Source of the DNA: Bacteroidia bacterium
GTDB lineage: Bacteria; Bacteroidota; Bacteroidia; AKYH767-A; OLB10
Direction: 5' to 3'
Assembly (NCBI GenBank): GCA_025450095.1
Contig: JANWID010000159.1
Coordinates: forward strand, 1 to 13,346
DNA length: 13,346 nucleotides
The position numbers were made by a program, and so were the translations under genes. Of this stretch, positions 1 through 6,832 are shown one piece after another; position 1 is the stretch's first letter, and each line of letters begins with the position of its first letter. A model generated the notes under the pieces. That model searched no databases. It was not told the origin of the DNA and saw only the letters and a program-made list of their open reading frames with translations.

Positions 1-2114
1 ATAGTGTGGCTCAGACTTTTGATATTACCTGGGCAAATCGTTTTCAAACCGTATTAGACAGCGTGGTTACCGTTAATAATGTTAAGGGGGCATCGGTAGC
101 GGTGCTTTCACCCGGGCAGGGAATTTGGAATGGCGTTAGTGGTATTTCATCTGCAGGAGTTCCTATAACTGCTGATATGCGTTTCGGTATTGCCAGCAAT
201 ACAAAGTTATTTATCGCTACGATGATGACAAAGCTGCAGGAACAAGGTGTGCTGTCGCTCGATGATCATTTATACCAGTGGCTGCCGGCATATCCAAATA
301 TTGAGTCCACAGCAACTATCCGGCAGTTACTTTCTCATCAAAGTGGCATTAATGATTATTTGAACGATAATGCTAGTACATGGGCCGACTCTGTCTGGGC
401 CGACACTTCCCGATTCTGGACACCACAGGAACTTCTTGCAACGGTAGGACCTCCGCTTTTTGCTCCCGGGCATGCATACTACTATTGCAATACCAATTAT
501 TTACTTTCAGCTATGATAATAGAAACAGCAACAGGAATGTCATGGGTTCAAAATCTGCATAATATCATTCTTAATCCTTTGAATATGGACAGTGCTTTTA
601 TAGGAGCCTTTGAAGCACCCAATGGACCGGTAGCTCATGAATGGTATGGTTCAACTGAAATAATCAGTACGCCCATGACTGCTGAATACAGCACTGCAAC
701 GGCTGCCGGGGCATTACTATCAACCTCCTCTGAAATGGTTCAATGGTACAGCGCTTTGTTCAACGGGGTAATCATTGCCGATTCTTCTTTACAAGAGATA
801 ACTGACTTTGATCCTACTACATTGTATGGACTTGGTTTGGCCGATGGGTCTTATAATTTACTTCACCCTTATTACTATCATTTTGGCAATTTGTTTGGAT
901 ATAAATCGATGATGCTATATGATGTGCAGACTAAATCAGTAATTTGCCTTTTAACCAATGGTAGTGTAACTGACTTAAACCTGGTTATAAGTCCACTATT
1001 AGATGTTTTTTACAATGAATTTCCAAAACAACAAAATGATGCCGGCATTATTTCTATTGTAAACCCGGTTGCTAACAGCTGCAGTGCAACAGTAACACCG
1101 ACTGTTGTACTCACAAATTTTGGCAGCAATACACTCACATCTATTACTATTAATTATCAAATTGACGCAGGAGCACCTATAATTTTTAACTGGTCAGGAA
1201 ACCTTGGCTCAGGCAATACGGCTTCCGTTACACTTCCTTCGGTGAATACTGTTAATGGAACACATACGTTTAAAAGTTTTACCTCTTTTCCCAATGGCTC
1301 AATTGAAGGATACAATTATAATGATACCTCAGCGGGATCATTTATAGTGAATATTGCTGCCGCTCTTTCAGCGCCGATCAGCGAAAGCTTTGAAGGCCCT
1401 GTTTCCCCTCCCACGGGCTGGATAAAAAACCCTGATCTTATGTGGCATTGGGATCAAACATCAATTGCTCCATTCAACGGCAACTACTCTTCAGCAAACG
1501 GCAATTACATAGATCCAAACACAGGTGCAGTTTATGATATGGAGATGCCCATGATTAATATTTCCGGAATAACTACCCCGATGCTTGAGTTCCACTATGC
1601 TTATACTTTTTATCCCGGCTATTACGATTCTCTGCTGGTTTCAATTTCATCAGATTGTGGTGTAACATGGCAAAACCTTTTTTATAAAGGAGGTAATGCA
1701 CTTAAAACAGCCCCTGCCACTGTAAATTCATTTTATCCGACGGTCAGCCAGTGGAAGCACGAAATAGTTTCACTCGCGGCCTATACAGGTGAAGTGTTAA
1801 TTCGCTTTCGCAATATTAACGGGTATGGAAATAATCTTTTCATGGATGATATCAGCATTAATCAATCAACAGGCATTGATGCCATTGCATCAGTTGAAAA
1901 AGTCGTCAACGTTTATCCAAATCCAACTTCAGGCAACATAACCATTGAAGATTTGCCTATAAATAGCGAAATACAAATTTTAGATTTGACAGGCAAGATT
2001 TTATTAACTGAAAAAACCGGCAGCCCGGTTGTCAACCTTAGTTTGAATCAATTACCCGAAGGTGTATATATTTTAATGACACAAAATGGAATAAAGAAAA
2101 TCATCAAAATATAA
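1..2114 (+). CDS. Secreted serine hydrolase (beta-lactamase/DD-peptidase fold) with T9SS sorting domain, 5' partial
   Basis: Probable exported serine hydrolase of the class C beta-lactamase / D,D-peptidase / esterase superfamily. Numbering from the GTG at 6, the three active-site motifs are visible: S64-N-T-K67 (SxxK nucleophile and base), Y160-C-N162 (YxN) and H292-F-G294 (HxG, replacing KTG). The catalytic domain spans about residues 10-340. A CARDB-like beta-sandwich follows (about 345-450), then a MAM / 'choice-of-anchor J'-like domain (about 455-620, with PPTGW near its start), then a T9SS type A sorting domain (about 635-702, beginning VYPNPTSGN and ending in KKIIKI). The frame is open to the left edge and the first visible residues, SVAQTF, look like the end of a signal peptide, so GTG at 6 is probably an internal Val and the true start lies outside. 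Substrate (peptidoglycan peptide, D-amino-acid peptide or ester) cannot be told. Fold and export route are well supported; the middle-domain names are less certain. Confidence 0.9.
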   Translation, partial: SVAQTFDITWANRFQTVLDSVVTVNNVKGASVAVLSPGQGIWNGVSGISSAGVPITADMRFGIASNTKLFIATMMTKLQEQGVLSLDDHLYQWLPAYPNIESTATIRQLLSHQSGINDYLNDNASTWADSVWADTSRFWTPQELLATVGPPLFAPGHAYYYCNTNYLLSAMIIETATGMSWVQNLHNIILNPLNMDSAFIGAFEAPNGPVAHEWYGSTEIISTPMTAEYSTATAAGALLSTSSEMVQWYSALFNGVIIADSSLQEITDFDPTTLYGLGLADGSYNLLHPYYYHFGNLFGYKSMMLYDVQTKSVICLLTNGSVTDLNLVISPLLDVFYNEFPKQQNDAGIISIVNPVANSCSATVTPTVVLTNFGSNTLTSITINYQIDAGAPIIFNWSGNLGSGNTASVTLPSVNTVNGTHTFKSFTSFPNGSIEGYNYNDTSAGSFIVNIAAALSAPISESFEGPVSPPTGWIKNPDLMWHWDQTSIAPFNGNYSSANGNYIDPNTGAVYDMEMPMINISGITTPMLEFHYAYTFYPGYYDSLLVSISSDCGVTWQNLFYKGGNALKTAPATVNSFYPTVSQWKHEIVSLAAYTGEVLIRFRNINGYGNNLFMDDISINQSTGIDAIASVEKVVNVYPNPTSGNITIEDLPINSEIQILDLTGKILLTEKTGSPVVNLSLNQLPEGVYILMTQNGIKKIIKI

Positions 2115-2189
2115 TTAAAGATTCCGACAATTGAATCATTCGGCATAATCAAAATCTATTATTGGTATTAACCTGTAAACAAAAATAGT

Positions 2190-2576
2190 ATGGACTACGG
2201 AAAACCAAAAAAGATTTTTATAGTTGATGATGATACAATGCTTACTGAAGCATTGCAGGATTATCTCACCCGCAAAACTCCGCACCTTGTTATTTCATTT
2301 CAAACAGGCGAAGAATGTTTAAAGCACTTATCCGAATCTCCGGATATAATTATACTTGATTTTTACCTGAACACAGTTCAGAAAGATGCAGCCAACGGAA
2401 TGCAAATATTGCAAAGCATTAAAAAGTATTTTCCCGGAATACATGTCATCATGCTTTCAAGCCAGGAACGCTATGGTGTGGCAATGCAGGCACTGCAAAA
2501 AGGTGCCGAGCAATATTTGATAAAAGACAGAAATACTTTTAAGAAAATAACCAGGATGATCAATGAAATATCATAA
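2190..2576 (+). CDS. Stand-alone response regulator receiver (CheY-like)
   Basis: Single-domain phosphoacceptor of a two-component or phosphorelay system, 128 residues, so just one receiver domain with no DNA-binding or enzymatic output. The REC signature is complete: acidic cluster D13-D14-D15 after the first strand (IFIVDDD), phosphoacceptor D57 (IIILDFYL), switch Ser at S90 (VIMLSS) and conserved K112 (YLIKD). The YLIKD form resembles NarL/LuxR-type receivers. It should take phosphate from a histidine kinase and act by protein contact, or pass it on in a relay. No kinase or phosphotransfer protein lies in the window. It starts 75 bp after the hydrolase gene on the same strand and converges on the propeller gene. 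The ATG has no obvious Shine-Dalgarno, as is usual in Bacteroidota. The partner is unknown. Confidence 0.95.
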   Translation: MDYGKPKKIFIVDDDTMLTEALQDYLTRKTPHLVISFQTGEECLKHLSESPDIIILDFYLNTVQKDAANGMQILQSIKKYFPGIHVIMLSSQERYGVAMQALQKGAEQYLIKDRNTFKKITRMINEIS

Positions 2577-2702
2577 AAGTCTCCCTTCCGCGTCTGTCGT
2601 GCTGTTTGTATTCCTGGTTTAATGATTTAATTTGTTTTCGAATACTAAGATATGTGCCGTGTTATTTTTTCCGCCATAACCAAAATTACCAATCAAGAAC
2701 CA

Positions 2703-2717
2703 AAGTTAACCTTCGCT
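2703..2717. repeat. Partial copy of the palindromic repeat unit
   Basis: AAGTTAACCTTCGCT here is identical over 15 bases to 6803-6817 in the larger element. As there, it lies just beyond the 3' end of a minus-strand gene (stop at 2735-2737), in the same orientation relative to that gene. The rest of the unit is not preserved. Confidence 0.55.
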
Positions 2718-2734
2718 GTAGTAATAAAAAAGGT

Positions 2735-4471
2735 TTACTCTACCGTCACCTTTTCAGAATAAATCATCCCGAATTGATCATGAGCAACGAAAAAATACAT
2801 TCCTTTATTAAATTTCGTTAAATCAAAAATAAATTCCGTTTGGAATGAGATCAGTTGTTTGCTGATGAGCTGACCCGTTGTATTGTAAATATCAAGAGAA
2901 CTGAGGGGAGCTGTGCTGTGCAATGTAATTATTCCGGACGATGGATTTGGATACGCTATCAATCCGGATTGATTCAAGTCCGATAATTCATACAAGCCGG
3001 TAGTAGTGCCTTCTATTTTAACAACAAACGCATCGACAATATCGTATGTGCCCTGCGATGCATTGAACAAAGAATCTGTTCCAAATGAAATTCGGGGATC
3101 TTCAAATGCACCACATACATAAATATTGTTGACGGCATCAACATACACCGAAGGGGTTGAATTATTCTGATTACCAACATGAGTATGTCCACCTGTTCCA
3201 TGTGCCCAAATAAAATCACCGGCACTATCCAATGCTGCAATAAATAATCCATTGCCCATTGAATCAGGGGTTAAAGAATAAACACCTGCACCCGGATCAA
3301 AATCGGTAGTGCCATTAAATGTTCCGGAAAAATAAATATTCGAATATCCATCAACTCCCAGAGATCCCGGATAGATGGTACCGCCATTGGTGTTGAGGCC
3401 TTTGGCAAAAATAAAATTACCACTATTATCTATTTTCCATATATAAGAAGTTGCGGTGCTTATATAATAGGTACCGGGACCCGGATCGAAATCTACCAAA
3501 CCATCAATCTTACCTGTGCTATAAATATTTCCCGATGCGTCGATATCAATAGTTGCCGGTCGCTCATACCCTGATCCGAACATTCCCAACTGCACCACCC
3601 AATCCAGGGCTCCGGCAGGAGTTAATTTAAGAATATAAATATCTTCAGAGCTGAATGCAACACCCGAAATTAAGTTCGTAGTTCCTGGTCCCGGATCAAA
3701 GTCAGTAGTTCCCGAAAATGACCCGGTAACAAATATATTTCCGGAGGGATCGGTACCAATACCGTTCACCCAGGTGTAGATAGTCCCGGTCGTTTTTATT
3801 GCCCATACAAAATTACCAGCCGGATCCAGTTTAAGAACGAAAAGATCACGTGATGACCCTGCAGTCATACTATAAACTGCGGGCCCCGGATCAAAATCAT
3901 AACTGTCTGTGAAAAATCCTCCGCAATAAATATTTCCTGCAGTATCAATAGTACTGTAACATTGCGGTGAGTTATTCACTCCACCGAAAACTTTTGCCCA
4001 AACAAAATTTCCATTATTATCCAACTTCAAAATAAAGTATCCAATAGGAGCAATGGAATTCAAAACCGTTGACCCTGTTCCCGGATCAAAATCAATGGAC
4101 CCTGAAAACGGTCCAGTGACATATACATTTTGATTCTGATCAATATCTAAAGTATAAGGATAATTGTAAAAACCCTTTATCCATTGCTTCGCCCATAAAA
4201 AATCGCCGGACGCATTCATTTTGGTTAGAAAAAAAGAACCATCATTTGTCAAAGCAGTCATATTAAAAACTCCTGCTCCCGGATCGAAATCCACCATTCC
4301 ATGAAAGAAGCCAACAGTGAAAACATTTCCGGAACTATCTACAATTACATCGCCAGCGCCATCCTTATCGGTTCCACCAAACCCTTTTGCCCACGACCAA
4401 TTTGGAGATTGTCCATTCACTATAATGCAAGAGCACACTAATACCATTAAAAACAAAACAATTTTTTTCAT
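2735..4471 (-). CDS. T9SS-secreted seven-repeat DFDPG protein, probable beta-propeller
   Basis: Probable secreted or surface-anchored repeat protein of 578 residues; no enzymatic motif recognised. An N-terminal signal peptide (MKKIVLFLMVLVCSCIIVNG, cleavage likely before Q21) is followed by seven repeats of about 65 residues. Each reads roughly: D..GN.y..G.F.G..DFDPG.G...L....... F..KLD..GnFvWAk..GG. DFDPG occurs at residues 61, 127, 192, 257, 327 and 390; the seventh unit is degenerate (ISFGTDSL, about 461). This resembles SBBP / delta-60-type bacterial propeller repeats. Residues about 500-578 form a T9SS type A sorting domain (AYPNPSSGIITL... to SEKVTVE). The DxD pattern could bind calcium (inference). 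The gene converges with the receiver gene and lies 176 bp downstream of the membrane cyclase, with its own predicted promoter. Secretion is well supported; the propeller fold is inferred from repeat number and family resemblance. Confidence 0.87.
   Translation of the reverse strand: MKKIVLFLMVLVCSCIIVNGQSPNWSWAKGFGGTDKDGAGDVIVDSSGNVFTVGFFHGMVDFDPGAGVFNMTALTNDGSFFLTKMNASGDFLWAKQWIKGFYNYPYTLDIDQNQNVYVTGPFSGSIDFDPGTGSTVLNSIAPIGYFILKLDNNGNFVWAKVFGGVNNSPQCYSTIDTAGNIYCGGFFTDSYDFDPGPAVYSMTAGSSRDLFVLKLDPAGNFVWAIKTTGTIYTWVNGIGTDPSGNIFVTGSFSGTTDFDPGPGTTNLISGVAFSSEDIYILKLTPAGALDWVVQLGMFGSGYERPATIDIDASGNIYSTGKIDGLVDFDPGPGTYYISTATSYIWKIDNSGNFIFAKGLNTNGGTIYPGSLGVDGYSNIYFSGTFNGTTDFDPGAGVYSLTPDSMGNGLFIAALDSAGDFIWAHGTGGHTHVGNQNNSTPSVYVDAVNNIYVCGAFEDPRISFGTDSLFNASQGTYDIVDAFVVKIEGTTTGLYELSDLNQSGLIAYPNPSSGIITLHSTAPLSSLDIYNTTGQLISKQLISFQTEFIFDLTKFNKGMYFFVAHDQFGMIYSEKVTVE
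3017..4369 (-). repeat. Seven tandem ~65-residue repeats within the T9SS cargo gene
   Basis: Protein-level tandem repeat covering about residues 35-485 of the secreted protein. Spacings between successive DFDPG motifs are 66, 65, 65, 70 and 63 residues, then about 70 to the degenerate seventh unit. On the plus strand the motif appears as recurring CCCGGATC / CCGGATC cores followed by AAATC, e.g. around 3294, 3481, 3691, 3888, 4080 and 4278. Confidence 0.85.
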
Positions 4472-4513
4472 GAAAGAATATAAAATAAACAGTAGTTAAT
4501 AAAATGCAAGGCG

Positions 4514-4545
4514 GAAAGGTATGGAAAAGATAATCCTTTTACAAA
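4514..4545 (-). promoter_or_regulatory. Predicted Bacteroidota promoter of the DFDPG-repeat gene
   Basis: Reading the minus strand, TTTG (plus 4542-4545) is followed after exactly 20 nt by TACCTTTC (plus 4514-4521), one mismatch from the -7 consensus TAnnTTTG. The start codon at 4471 lies about 40 nt further downstream, giving a plausible short leader. This suggests the gene is transcribed on its own and not only by read-through from the cyclase. Confidence 0.5.
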
Positions 4546-4647
4546 AGTTGAATGACTGGAAAATGATTTGTCGAATTTCTTCTATATGTTTCGTGCAAAA
4601 TCCAAATTGAAAAAACAGTTGGGGTTTCCAGGAAGCAATAGAAAGTT

Positions 4648-6657
4648 TCAGGAAACAAAATACATATCCACATCGCCTTTATTCTTGGCGCTGATCTTTC
4701 CCCTATGCTCACAGGTAAACTTATTTTTCACCAGATCATATGTACTTCCGCTGATATTAATTTTCCCGGGTTCGGAATTCTGTTCCATGCGTGCGGCCAG
4801 GTTCACGGTGTCACCCCAGATATCATAAGCAAATTTTTTGATGCCCACAATGCCCGCTACGACTGGGCCGGTGTTGATACCGATTCTGATTTCAAAAACT
4901 TCCTTACCATCAATTTTTCTTTGCTCCAGGTGCTTCTGCATAAATTGCTGTATTTCCATAGCTGCATTTACTACATCGGTTGCGTTTGTTGTATTAGCAA
5001 CAGGTAAACCACCCGCACACATGTAAGAATCTCCAATGGTCTTTATTTTTTCGATGTTGTGTTTGCTGATAATATTGTCGAATGCTTTGAAGCAGTTGTG
5101 GATTTCTGCAACCAATTCCGATGGAGTAAGTTTTTCCGAAATCTGGGTGAACCCTTTGAAGTCGGTGAACATTACTGTTACATCATCAAATTGTTTTGCC
5201 TCAGCACTCCCCTTTTCTTTAAGTTCATTGGCAACTTCTGAGGGAAGGATATTGAGTAGCAAGTCATCTGATTTTTTCTTTTCTGACCGGAGCTCTGCTG
5301 TTCTCAGCATAACTTCTTCCTCAAGCTTTTCCTTTTGTGTTTCAAGAATTTTTTTCTTCTCCAACTCCTGTTCAAGTGTTTTCCTCGAAAGTAATTGTAC
5401 CTGTTCAAGCTGCAAACCCAGATCCTTATTTACGCTTGCAAATCGCCACGCCTGGTATAACGACATGGAAACCGGAATGCAAATAATAGAAAGGGCAAGT
5501 AATAGCTCCCATATCTGTCCGCTCGTTGTGCTGTCATCGATATCAAAATTTCCCCCACTTAACAATGCCATCAAAAAAAGAGTAAGAATAAAAAGAGTAA
5601 AAAAAAGTATTCCGGAACCGATAATGCGTACTCCTTTAATACGCTTTATCATTCCGAAAATAATAGTGAATACCGCTTCAAAGGACACGGAGATTATAAG
5701 TCCACTCGTCAAAAATGCATATTCGGGTATTCCAAAGATCTGCATCAGGAAAGAAATAACTCCTGCTACAGAAATAAGAAGAATTCGCCAGTTTTTTTTA
5801 AAGAACAATTCCTTGACAAACCCTGAAAGTGAAATACAAGCTACAATTATAAGTGGATTCACTATGAAAATACTTTTAAGCCTGAACGATGGTACTGTAC
5901 CAGAATATCCAATGAACCCGACGATAAACAGGAACCCGATACAAAACATAAAAATGCTAAAGAATAAATTTGAACGTTCTGCCTGGTGGTAGAAATAGAG
6001 GAAAAGATGGATAAGACACAACGCCAGAAAAATTCCTCCAAGCAACATCGTCATGAATGTAAGAACAGTGCTTCGTTGGTTTTTGATAAAGATATAATTG
6101 TCAGCTTTACCAATCATTAGTTCAAATCCTGCTCTCACTGATCCGTAAGTCTTGAAATTCTTCTCTGCATCATAATTCGCATAACGTACAGCAAGAACGT
6201 GCTCACCCGTTTCTTTAACCATGAAGATGAATGGAATTTCGCGGGGATCGTTATACACAGAGCTATCCGCACCGTTAATTGTTCCGTATGATTTAATCAG
6301 CTTTCCGTCAATATAAATTGCAGACGCACCGGCATGCGTTATTGTAATTGCAAGCGGCTTTCCAGTAACAGAACTGTCAGCAACAAAATGAAGGCGAAAC
6401 CACCCTATGCCATTGAATGTTGTCTTTGCTGTGTCTGAGAATTCCATTGATGGCCTTACTACTTTCCAATGGTTGTCATTGTAAGTCAGCAAAGCCATTG
6501 CCGAATCATCGCCTTCACTGAATTTCCAGTTTTTGGTTATGTAGTTAGGATACCGGTCCAGGCTATCGCTGGTCAGCAGGTATTGCCCTGTCGACTTGCC
6601 TTCGCAAAAAGTTAATGCCAAACCAAGCAAAAGCAAAACATAAAGGGTTTTTTTCAT
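4648..6657 (-). CDS. Membrane class III adenylyl cyclase with periplasmic sensor and 7TM (7TMR-DISM-like) region
   Basis: Probable receptor-type adenylyl cyclase (ATP to cAMP and pyrophosphate), 669 residues. A signal peptide (about 1-24) precedes a periplasmic galactose-binding / jelly-roll-like domain (about 40-185; GIGWFRLHF at 83-91, IYIDGKLI at 114-121). Seven hydrophobic helices follow at about 196-223, 230-252, 262-282, 290-308, 315-337, 344-367 and 382-405, as in 7TMR-DISM receptors. A charged coiled coil (about 408-465) leads into the DDLLLNILPSEVANELK linker and the catalytic domain (about 486-669). Metal-binding D499 and D543, adenine-specifying K539 and D612, and transition-state N619 and R623 are all present; K539 and D612 replace the Glu/Cys of guanylyl cyclases, so cAMP is predicted. 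The ligand is unknown, possibly a carbohydrate. It lies 148 bp downstream of a paralogous soluble cyclase with its own putative promoter. Catalytic identity is very secure; the ligand-binding fold is inferred from sequence pattern. Confidence 0.94.
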   Translation of the reverse strand: MKKTLYVLLLLGLALTFCEGKSTGQYLLTSDSLDRYPNYITKNWKFSEGDDSAMALLTYNDNHWKVVRPSMEFSDTAKTTFNGIGWFRLHFVADSSVTGKPLAITITHAGASAIYIDGKLIKSYGTINGADSSVYNDPREIPFIFMVKETGEHVLAVRYANYDAEKNFKTYGSVRAGFELMIGKADNYIFIKNQRSTVLTFMTMLLGGIFLALCLIHLFLYFYHQAERSNLFFSIFMFCIGFLFIVGFIGYSGTVPSFRLKSIFIVNPLIIVACISLSGFVKELFFKKNWRILLISVAGVISFLMQIFGIPEYAFLTSGLIISVSFEAVFTIIFGMIKRIKGVRIIGSGILFFTLFILTLFLMALLSGGNFDIDDSTTSGQIWELLLALSIICIPVSMSLYQAWRFASVNKDLGLQLEQVQLLSRKTLEQELEKKKILETQKEKLEEEVMLRTAELRSEKKKSDDLLLNILPSEVANELKEKGSAEAKQFDDVTVMFTDFKGFTQISEKLTPSELVAEIHNCFKAFDNIISKHNIEKIKTIGDSYMCAGGLPVANTTNATDVVNAAMEIQQFMQKHLEQRKIDGKEVFEIRIGINTGPVVAGIVGIKKFAYDIWGDTVNLAARMEQNSEPGKINISGSTYDLVKNKFTCEHRGKISAKNKGDVDMYFVS

Positions 6658-6769
6658 AAACCTGTTGTATCCTCAAACTAATAGACTAAAGTAAAAAACA
6701 AATCGTTTCTTACTCAATATATTTATCTCTCAAATAGATTTTGAATATTTTTCTATGAAACCCTGTCTA

Positions 6770-6801
6770 CAAAATTAAACTTCGCTAACGCTTCGTTCAA
6801 C
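6770..6801 (-). promoter_or_regulatory. Possible promoter of the membrane cyclase gene, partly inside a palindromic repeat
   Basis: On the minus strand, GTTG (plus 6798-6801; consensus TTTG) is followed after 20 nt by TAATTTTG (plus 6770-6777), a perfect TAnnTTTG -7 element. The leader to the start at 6657 would be about 105 nt. A competing weaker site nearer the gene is TTTG, 17 nt, TTAGTTTG within about 6670-6705. The -33 part of the first site falls within the palindromic element at 6772-6832. Confidence 0.35.
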
Positions 6802-6832
6802 GAAGTTAACCTTCGCTAGCGCTATGGTTAAC
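6772..6832. repeat. Palindromic/direct-repeat element at the 3' end of the soluble cyclase gene
   Basis: Compact repeat of about 61 bp. Two imperfect direct copies of a 20-bp unit (6772-6791 and 6803-6822) match at 17 of 20 positions. Between them lies a near-perfect palindrome, CTTCGTT-C-AACGAAG (6791-6805). A larger inverted repeat pairs AACTTCG (6778-6784) with CGAAGTT (6801-6807), and another pairs GTTAACC (6805-6811) with GGTTAAC (6826-6832). The self-complementary octamer CGCTAGCG sits at 6814-6821. The first 15 bases of the unit recur at 2703-2717. In RNA from the minus strand it would form hairpins followed by a T-rich stretch, so it may act as a terminator or a REP-like element. It includes the stop codon and last residues of the upstream cyclase. 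Confidence 0.7.

Noticed and set aside
6..8. GTG at position 6 as the true start of the serine hydrolase
   Set aside because: The preceding codon is open to the window edge and the first residues (SVAQ) look like a signal-peptide cleavage region, so the gene is more likely cut by the edge.
2115..2189. Promoter or terminator between the hydrolase and receiver genes
   Set aside because: TTG at 2131 and TATTATTG at 2157 are a weak promoter match with a 23-nt spacer, and the CCGA/TCGG hairpin (2124-2142) has only four base pairs and no T tract.
2661..2680. GTTAT/ATAAC inverted repeat between the convergent genes as a terminator
   Set aside because: Only five AT-rich base pairs around a 10-nt loop; too weak to support.
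4420..4471. Lipoprotein signal in the repeat protein (Cys at residues 13 and 15)
   Set aside because: The residues before each Cys do not fit a lipobox and the T9SS tail fits an ordinary signal-peptidase I substrate.
4556..4631. CTGGAAA/TTTCCAG inverted repeat between the membrane cyclase and repeat-protein genes
   Set aside because: Seven-bp arms more than 60 nt apart are expected by chance in a window of this size.
5036..5992. 318-codon plus-strand ORF antisense to the membrane cyclase
   Set aside because: It is Ser/Ile-rich with no recognisable domain and lies wholly opposite a clear class III cyclase gene; a mirror of the coding strand's codon pattern.
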